Shown: piece by piece, positions 58,677 through 64,000 of the stretch
How positions within the stretch are numbered: the stretch's first letter is position 1
How the letters are laid out: every line of letters starts with the position of its first letter
Source of the DNA: Haloactinospora alba
GTDB taxonomy: Bacteria > Actinomycetota > Actinomycetes > Streptosporangiales > Streptosporangiaceae
Assembly: GCF_006717075.1 (NCBI RefSeq)
Contig: NZ_VFQC01000003.1
Location: 310,001 to 374,000, forward strand
Direction of reading: 5' to 3'
Length of the DNA stretch: 64,000 nt
Translations under genes and position numbers: made by a program
Notes under the pieces: generated by a model
What the model saw: only the letters and a program-made list of their open reading frames with translations
The model's database searches: none
What the model was told of the DNA's origin: nothing

Positions 58677-58883
58677 CTATTCCCGGACGCCGAGGGCATC
58701 CACCGGGCGGGACCGCAGGGACAGCCGCACCGGCACCATGACCGCCAGGGCGGTGAGAAGAGCCGTGCCGCCGACGGCGCCCGCGTAGACGCCGGGCGGT
58801 CCCACCGGGACGGGGGTCCCCAGGAAGGCGACGCTGAGCACGCTCAACGGCACCAGGGCCGCCGCCGTCCCCAGGATCCCCAA
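58677..58883 (-). pseudogene. C-terminal fragment of an FtsX-like ABC permease
   Basis: The 68-aa ORF carries the last two membrane helices of an FtsX-type permease (AAALVPLSVLSVAFLGTPVP, TALLTALAVMVPVRLSLRSR) and ends in RPVDALGVRE, the family's usual tail. The other ~90% is absent and no ATPase gene is nearby, so it is a remnant. Confidence 0.65.
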
Positions 58884-58916
58884 GCTCGTTCGTCCGTCAT
58901 GGGACTCCGTGAAGGC

Positions 58917-59102
58917 TCAAAGCCGATCGGCTCGCACGTCCGCGAGGAACGCGGCCCATTCTCCACTGGTCACAGTCAGGTGCCCTGACTCTCGGTTCCG
59001 GGTATCCCGTACTCTGACGAGGTCAGGGGATTCGGCCACCTCGACGCAGTCCTGATGCGAGCCTCCGCTGTAACTACTCTTGTGCCAACGGACGTCACTC
59101 AT
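58917..59102 (-). CDS. DUF397 domain protein
   Basis: ATG at 59102 gives 61 aa (MSDVRWHKSSYSGGSHQDCV), with RDTRNRESGHLTVTSGEWAA. A longer in-frame start at 59162 would lie deep inside the XRE gene. It overlaps the end of the XRE/DUF5753 gene by 8 bases, the standard arrangement for this pair. Confidence 0.88.
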   Translation of the reverse strand: MSDVRWHKSSYSGGSHQDCVEVAESPDLVRVRDTRNRESGHLTVTSGEWAAFLADVRADRL

Positions 59103-59904
59103 CGTCGAAACCTTCAATCTTCTCCTGGACCAGCGCAAGAGACTGGTCCGGTGGCAATGCAACGGCTTGCAGCCGACCGAACCTGAGTTTGAACCTGCTC
59201 ACCTCGGTTTTGTCATCCACGAACTGCCCTTGGGCAGCGGACTCAGCGTAGACGAGCTCTGGCCCTGTTGCGGGGGCGAGCACCTTGAACGACCCTACCA
59301 ATCCGGTGTGTTTCCGCGCGGTCACCATTTGGAGGGTGATCCGCTCGTTGACACCTAACTGGTGGATATGGGCGAGCTGCTCTCGCATGATGTCCGAGGT
59401 GTCGATCGGATGCCGGATAATCCTCTCATCCAGAACTATCACCATGATGGGAGAAGCCGCGTCCAGGAAGCGCGTCGCTCGCTCCACCCTCGCTCTTACA
59501 CTGCCCTCCGTTCTCTCCTGAGATTCCCACGGGGACACCTCGCGCATCACCATCTCGGCATAGGCCCGTGTCTGGAGCAAGGAAGGGATGAGGCTCTGTT
59601 GGAACTCCAGGATCGAGGTTGCGTCTTGTTCCAGTTCCGAGAGCCGGCCGAGGTAGGCGAGATGACTGCTCTCGCTGAGCTCTCTCCATAGTTGGGTGAG
59701 CTGCCCTCCTGTTTGGAGCGTGGAGTCCAACGACTTCAGAGTCCGCTTCTGGGGTCCTCGTTCACCGCGTTCCATGTTCGAGATCGCGGTTCCCTGCACG
59801 CCGATCGCCCGGCCCAGGGCGTTCTGCGTCATATCACGCGCGTTGCGCTGCTCCCTCAGAGCGCGCCCCCACCGTTCCAGTGCCTCACGGTCCGTTCTAC
59901 TCAC
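59095..59904 (-). CDS. XRE-family regulator with DUF5753 domain
   Basis: This 269-aa protein has a Cro/C1 HTH at residues ~20-65 (NARDMTQNALGRAIGVQGTA, ISNMERGERG). The DUF5753 domain follows (LIPSLLQTRAYAEMVMREVS, RVERATRFLD, ending VALPPDQSLALVQEKIEGFD). It is the intact version of the system that is broken at 6470-6800. It is divergent from the lanthipeptide operon starting at 60079, so it could be its regulator, although such pairs are also found alone. Confidence 0.9.
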   Translation of the reverse strand: MSRTDREALERWGRALREQRNARDMTQNALGRAIGVQGTAISNMERGERGPQKRTLKSLDSTLQTGGQLTQLWRELSESSHLAYLGRLSELEQDATSILEFQQSLIPSLLQTRAYAEMVMREVSPWESQERTEGSVRARVERATRFLDAASPIMVIVLDERIIRHPIDTSDIMREQLAHIHQLGVNERITLQMVTARKHTGLVGSFKVLAPATGPELVYAESAAQGQFVDDKTEVSRFKLRFGRLQAVALPPDQSLALVQEKIEGFDDE

Positions 59905-60078
59905 ACGGGGATTCTGCCAGGTGTGCTGGACTATTCACTTATGCTTCACAGGTTTCCCTGGTACTTCACGTGTCTTCACAGCTCTTACCTCTTCCTCGCC
60001 ACCATTAGCTCATCGTTCACTCTCTCTGGTATCGCACTGTCGATGGTGGCAAGATGCGGCCAGTGGAGGTAGGGAGTA

Positions 60079-60186
60079 ATGTCGTGCAAGAAGGATAATC
60101 CCGCCTTATTTCACACCGAGTTCATGGATAACCTCCCTGGAGGTGGCGCTATCATGAACGCTTTGGTGCAGTGGAAAATCATTTAA
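60079..60186 (+). CDS. Putative 35-aa small protein at the head of the lanthipeptide operon
   Basis: The ATG at 60079 follows GGAGGTAGGGAGTA, a very strong ribosome site. The product starts MSCKKDNPALFHTEFMDNLP and ends NALVQWKII. It is shorter than 50 codons and has one Cys. A palindrome ACCTCC-CT-GGAGGT (60131-60144) lies inside it and contains a second ribosome-like site before an internal ATG. I do not recognise the peptide. It could be a leader peptide that controls translation, a second precursor, or a chance ORF. Confidence 0.4.
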   Translation: MSCKKDNPALFHTEFMDNLPGGGAIMNALVQWKII

Positions 60187-60261
60187 TATATCTTTTTTCT
60201 ACCTCTTTTTGATGAAAATGTGGTCGGCGCTGAGGTGGATCGATGTTTTTAAGGAGTAGGT

Positions 60262-61491
60262 ATGGGACCAGCACATACCGTCGATGGTGACGAATACGCA
60301 TTCTTATTGCGGGAGGCGATGGTCGGTGAGCTGCAAGAGCTAGGCGTGCTGGGCAGAGACCGGATCGCCGATGCCTTCCGCAGCGTACCGCGCCACACTT
60401 TTCTTCCGGAGAAATCGCTCGAAGAAGCCTATGCTGCCGATAGCTCCGTTGTCACCAAACGAGACGAGAACGGTATCGCTATCAGCAGCATCTCAGCGGC
60501 ACGCATGCAGGCGGTGATGCTGCGACAACTCCAAATCGAATCCGGAGACCGGGTACTGGAAATCGGATCGGGCGGATACAACGCCGCGTTGATCTCCGCG
60601 ATGGCCGGCCCCGAGGGGAAAGTCACCACGGTGGACATCGACCCGGAAGTCGTGGAACGCGCACGAAACGGCCTCACAGCGGCTGGCCACCCCCATGTCG
60701 ATGTGGTGCTGGGCGATGCCGACCACGGAGTGGCCGACAACGCGCCCTACGACCGGATCATCGTCACCGCTGGCGCATGGGACATCCCGCCCGCCTGGAT
60801 CGATCAGCTCACCGAGGGCGGACGACTCGTCGTCCCGCTGCGCATGCGAGGCCTGACCCGCTCCATCGCCTTCGAGCGCGACGCGCAACGGTTGGTGAGC
60901 CGGGAGTATGCGCTGTGCGGATTCGTGCCTATGCAAGGCGCCGAAGCACACCAGGAACGGCTGGTCCTGCTGGACGGGGACGAGGTCGGTCTGCGTATCG
61001 ACAGTGACGAGCACCGCGATGCCACGTCTCTGCGCGAAGCCTTGTTCTCCACCCGAACAGAACACTGGTCGGGTGTGGAGGTCGGCGGGTACGAGCCCGT
61101 GGACGACCTCGCCCTGTGGCTCGGTACCACCGCACCGGGGTTCTGCCTGCTGGCAGCACAGCAGGCACCCATTGACCGGGGACTGGTGCCCCGAGGCGCA
61201 CGACTCGGCATTCCCACGGCCACTACCGAGGACAGTCTGGCTTACCGCGCCTCCCGGCCAGCAACCGGCGACAACAGGTTCGAGCTCGGCGTCTACGCCC
61301 ACGGTCCCCAGGCGGAAAGCCTCGCCAAGCAGTACACGGAACTCATCCGGCTCTGGGACCGCGAACAACGGGGCGGCCCGGGAGCGCACTTCGAGCTGTA
61401 TCCCGCCCACACGCCGGACGAGTCGCTTCCGGAAGAACCGAAACGCGTTATCGACAAGCGCCACACACGACTGGTCATCTCCTGGCCATGA
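60262..61491 (+). CDS. Protein-L-isoaspartate O-methyltransferase-like enzyme, FxLD system
   Basis: ATG at 60262 behind AAGGAG gives 409 aa. The N-terminal ~230 residues are a PCMT fold with motif I VLEIGSGGYNAALISAMAG, then VTTVDIDPEVVERARNGLTA and YDRIIVTAGAWDIPPAWIDQ. The C-terminal ~180 residues are an extra domain typical of the lanthipeptide-associated version. In FxLD and related clusters this enzyme methylates an Asp or Glu of the dehydrated peptide, which can lead to isoaspartate or imide formation. It lies 67 bases before the precursor gene. Confidence 0.9.
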   Translation: MGPAHTVDGDEYAFLLREAMVGELQELGVLGRDRIADAFRSVPRHTFLPEKSLEEAYAADSSVVTKRDENGIAISSISAARMQAVMLRQLQIESGDRVLEIGSGGYNAALISAMAGPEGKVTTVDIDPEVVERARNGLTAAGHPHVDVVLGDADHGVADNAPYDRIIVTAGAWDIPPAWIDQLTEGGRLVVPLRMRGLTRSIAFERDAQRLVSREYALCGFVPMQGAEAHQERLVLLDGDEVGLRIDSDEHRDATSLREALFSTRTEHWSGVEVGGYEPVDDLALWLGTTAPGFCLLAAQQAPIDRGLVPRGARLGIPTATTEDSLAYRASRPATGDNRFELGVYAHGPQAESLAKQYTELIRLWDREQRGGPGAHFELYPAHTPDESLPEEPKRVIDKRHTRLVISWP

Positions 61492-61558
61492 CAGCTTTTT
61501 CCCAGGTCACAACGCAATACTGCAGTGCCGGAGATTCACGAGAAAGGATACGGGTCCC

Positions 61559-61729
61559 ATGACGATCCACGCGGACATGGTGGCAGCGACAGCACCACTG
61601 GCAGACGCGGAGTTCGAGCTCGACGTCAGCATCGCCGAATCTGGACCGGTGGTCGCCGCGTTGCTGCAGAACACGGAAGACAACTGCGGCCAGACATGCG
61701 AAAGCGCCTGCCCCGCCACGGGGTGTTAG
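61559..61729 (+). CDS. FxLD-family lanthipeptide precursor
   Basis: ATG at 61559 gives 56 aa. The leader contains F19-E-L21-D22 (in AEFELDVSIAESG), the FxLD signature. The core (from about residue 38) carries Cys at 43, 47, 51 and 56, Thr at 39, 46 and 53, Ser at 49, and Asp 41 as a possible methylation site. Dehydrated Ser/Thr could form (methyl)lanthionine rings with these Cys. The gene lies between the PCMT-like methyltransferase and the LanB-type dehydratase, which overlaps its 3' end. Confidence 0.92.
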   Translation: MTIHADMVAATAPLADAEFELDVSIAESGPVVAALLQNTEDNCGQTCESACPATGC

Positions 61730-64000
61730 CGCACTTCAGGTCCCCTCCTGATGCCTGGTGGCGCACGGCCGCCACCAGGCTGCTGTCCCTCGTCTCGGGA
61801 GTGTTGCGGTTGTATACGTGTGTCGATGCGGCTGTGGTCCGCGCAAGCGCCCACTGCGGCAACGTTGCCGCGTGGCCTGATCTGCGTGGTGATACGAGCG
61901 GCCGTGTGGCGATCTGGCGCCAGTGGGTAACCCGTCTCTGGCGGCAACCGGAGTTCGCGGCGGCTGTCACGTTGGCAAGCCCGGTGCTGGCGCAGCGCGT
62001 GCGTGAGGTGTGCACCGGATCCCGCCAGCGCCCCAAACAGGTGCGGCGCGTGGTGGAGTCACTCGCCCGGTATGTGCTGCGGGCGGACAACCGGGCCACA
62101 CCGTTCGGCCTGTTCGCCGGCGTGGCACCGGTGGAACTCGGTGATGGGCTCGTTTCCCACTGGGACGAAAACCACCGGGCCGTCGCGCGGGCGGATGCGG
62201 AATGGCTCGCGGACGTGGCGACCCGGCTGGAGAACTGCCCTCAATTGCGCGACCAGCTGCTGGTGGTCGCCAGCAACCTGGCGTTCGTCCGCGACACACG
62301 CGTCGTGGTGGGATGCCAGATATCCCAACCGCATCGTCCTACCCCTGCGGAAGTCTCCATCCGCAACACCACAGCTGTACAGACGGTGTTGAGCGAGGCC
62401 AGCTCTCCGATCGCGATAGGGACCCTCACGGAGAAAGTGCGGGTCCGGTTCCCGGATACGCCGGTATCGGTGGTCACAGGGATGGTGGACGAGCTGCTGT
62501 CCCAACGGTTCCTGATCACCGACCTGCGCCCACCGATGAGCGCCACCGACCCGCTGGACCACCTCCTCGGGGTCATCGAAACCGTGGACACGACAGTGTT
62601 ACCCACGGAAACGGCCAGACTGGTTCATGAACTGCGCCGCATACAGGCCGAACTGTCGCGGCATAACCACACATGCCCACCCGAACGACAACGTGAGACA
62701 CGAAACGCCGTAACCGCGCGCATGGCGCGCCTCGCCACCAAAGACCCACCTGTGGCAGCCGATCTCCGGGTCGACAGCACTCTGCGGTTGCCACCCGCTG
62801 TGCAGCGTGAAGCCGAAACCGCAGCACAAACACTGACCCGACTGAGCCCGCACCCGCACGGAACCCCCGAGTGGGCCGACTACCACCTCCGGTTCCTGGA
62901 ACGCTACGGCATCGGTGCCCGTGTTCCTGTGATGGAACTCCTCAACCCGGCCACGGGGCTCGGCTTTCCCGCCGGTTACCGGGACTCGCACCTGCCCCCG
63001 CCGCAACAGCAACACGTGTCCGAACGGGACCGCCAACTGTTGGCACTGGCACAACACGCCGCGATGGAACGCAACCTTGAGGTCGTCCTGGACGAGGAAA
63101 CACTTACCCGGCTGGCCGGAACCACCCCCACGGCACCACCGCACACCGAACTGTCATTCCGCCTGCACGCCCCCGCACCCCAAGCCCTATGGCAGGGCGC
63201 GTTCGACCTGGCCGTCACCGGCGCGTCCCGCGCCGCCGGAACGATGGCGGGACGGTTCTTGGACCTTTTCGCTCCCGCCGATCGCCAGCGCATGACCACG
63301 GCCTACACCCAACTCCCCACCACGGTCGAGAACGCGGCACCGGTTCAGGTGTGCTGCCCTCCGCTGTACCCCGGCACCGACAACGTGGCCCGCGCCCCGG
63401 AAGTCCTCGCCCGCACGGTCCCACTCGCCGAACCTCCCACCCCCACCACGGAACCGGTGCCGCTGGAGGACCTCATCGTCACCGCTGACACCGAACGGCT
63501 TGCCCTCATGTCGCTCTCCCGCGGCCAGGTCGTGGACCCCCTCATGTTCAACGCGGTCGAGCACACCACCCACACCCACCCACTCGCACGGTTCCTCTGC
63601 GAGATCAACAACGCCCGCGCCGCTTCCTGCACCCTTTTCTCCTGGGGCACCGCCAGCCACCTACCGTTCGTGCCCCGCCTGCGATACGGGCGCACGATCC
63701 TCGCACCCGCCCAGTGGCGCCTCACTCCCAACGACCTGCCCGACAGCCGCACTCCCTGGCCGCAGTGGCAAGAAGAGTTCTCCCGTTGGCGCCAACACCG
63801 CCGTGTCCCTGACGAGGTCAACCTCGGCCACGGCGACCGTCGGCTGCGCCTGAACCTAGAGGAACCCGCCCACCAGCACCTGCTGCGCTCGGAACTCGAC
63901 CGCAACACAAACACCCTCCTCCGCGAGGCACCGCCAGCCGAGGCGTTCGGATGGTGCCACGGACGCGCCCACGAGATCGTCGTACCGTTGGCCACCACCC
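61696..64000 (+). CDS. LanB-type lantibiotic dehydratase (partial, 3' end off window)
   Basis: ATG at 61696 overlaps the precursor gene by 34 bases. GTG at 61723 (7-base overlap) is an alternative. About 768 codons are visible. Signatures include FRSPPDAWWRTAATRLL near the start and the NRATPFGLFAG motif of glutamyl-tRNA-dependent dehydratases. The N-terminal glutamylation domain continues to LRYGRTILAPAQWRLTPNDL and on to the edge. LanB enzymes attach Glu from tRNA to Ser/Thr of the precursor, and a C-terminal SpaB_C-type or separate elimination domain completes dehydration. That part is not in view. Confidence 0.9.
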   Translation, partial: MRKRLPRHGVLAHFRSPPDAWWRTAATRLLSLVSGVLRLYTCVDAAVVRASAHCGNVAAWPDLRGDTSGRVAIWRQWVTRLWRQPEFAAAVTLASPVLAQRVREVCTGSRQRPKQVRRVVESLARYVLRADNRATPFGLFAGVAPVELGDGLVSHWDENHRAVARADAEWLADVATRLENCPQLRDQLLVVASNLAFVRDTRVVVGCQISQPHRPTPAEVSIRNTTAVQTVLSEASSPIAIGTLTEKVRVRFPDTPVSVVTGMVDELLSQRFLITDLRPPMSATDPLDHLLGVIETVDTTVLPTETARLVHELRRIQAELSRHNHTCPPERQRETRNAVTARMARLATKDPPVAADLRVDSTLRLPPAVQREAETAAQTLTRLSPHPHGTPEWADYHLRFLERYGIGARVPVMELLNPATGLGFPAGYRDSHLPPPQQQHVSERDRQLLALAQHAAMERNLEVVLDEETLTRLAGTTPTAPPHTELSFRLHAPAPQALWQGAFDLAVTGASRAAGTMAGRFLDLFAPADRQRMTTAYTQLPTTVENAAPVQVCCPPLYPGTDNVARAPEVLARTVPLAEPPTPTTEPVPLEDLIVTADTERLALMSLSRGQVVDPLMFNAVEHTTHTHPLARFLCEINNARAASCTLFSWGTASHLPFVPRLRYGRTILAPAQWRLTPNDLPDSRTPWPQWQEEFSRWRQHRRVPDEVNLGHGDRRLRLNLEEPAHQHLLRSELDRNTNTLLREAPPAEAFGWCHGRAHEIVVPLATT

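Noticed and set aside
58918-59162. Longer start for the DUF397 gene
   Set aside because: The extra residues (MHCHRTSLLRWSRRRLKV) are unlike the family and lie inside the XRE gene. The ATG at 59102 gives the standard length.

Overview
This window is high-GC actinomycete DNA. The evidence is GC-rich third codon positions, the paired XRE/DUF5753 and DUF397 regulators, an RsbW-type ATP-binding protein, an FxLD lanthipeptide locus, and NRPS genes with an MbtH partner. A Nocardiopsaceae-like organism is my best guess, but nothing here fixes the genus. The window is dominated by accessory and specialised-metabolism genes.

Left end (1-5.6 kb): an XRE/DUF5753 regulator (cut by the window edge) diverges from an ATP-binding protein. 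A TPR gene broken by a one-base frameshift follows. Then comes a tight unit: a 47-codon ORF, a JmjC/cupin-type 2-oxoglutarate oxygenase, an aldo/keto reductase and an APH-fold kinase-like protein. The short ORF placed before three coupled tailoring-type enzymes looks like a ribosomal peptide (RiPP) pathway that I cannot match to a named class.

5.6-9.3 kb is scarred DNA. It holds a TnpB remnant, a DUF397 gene, a truncated DUF5753 regulator broken at a solitary CRISPR-like repeat, an XRE-cupin/MFS divergent pair with a composite operator, and a three-repeat CRISPR mini-array without cas genes.

9.3-21.1 kb carries small regulatory and metabolic units. These are an ECF41/SigJ-like sigma factor with an FAD oxidoreductase, a type II toxin-antitoxin pair, and a TetR regulon (flavodoxin-like protein, MFS exporter, alpha/beta hydrolase) with two matching operators. 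A CPBP-family membrane protein and a NUDIX/phosphatase fusion follow, both lacking catalytic residues, then an SRPBCC protein, a NarL-type two-component system and a small membrane protein.

21.9-48.4 kb is a nonribosomal peptide cluster. A stand-alone penicillin-binding-protein-type thioesterase is followed by a 4-module NRPS, a 2-module NRPS and an MbtH-like protein. A convergent ABC-2 exporter operon ends in an ArsR-like regulator. The assembly line is A-PCP / C-A-PCP-E / C-A-PCP-E / C-A-PCP // C-A-PCP / C-A-PCP-E. It has no fused thioesterase and ends in an epimerase. Together with the PBP-type thioesterase this predicts a head-to-tail cyclic hexapeptide with D residues at positions 2, 3 and 6. 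Several tracts inside NRPS1 are duplicated almost base for base.

48.4-52.3 kb is an AT-richer island with an HNH-helicase fusion and a translationally coupled partner, a candidate defence or mobile-element module. 52.3-58.9 kb contains an XRE-cupin regulator divergent from a His-rich methyltransferase, a thioredoxin-reductase-like flavoprotein, two VOC proteins, a DUF1877 protein, an EamA transporter and a truncated FtsX permease. 58.9-64 kb has another DUF397/DUF5753 pair, then an FxLD lanthipeptide operon: a 35-codon ORF, an O-methyltransferase of the PCMT family, the FxLD precursor, and a LanB-type dehydratase that runs off the right edge.
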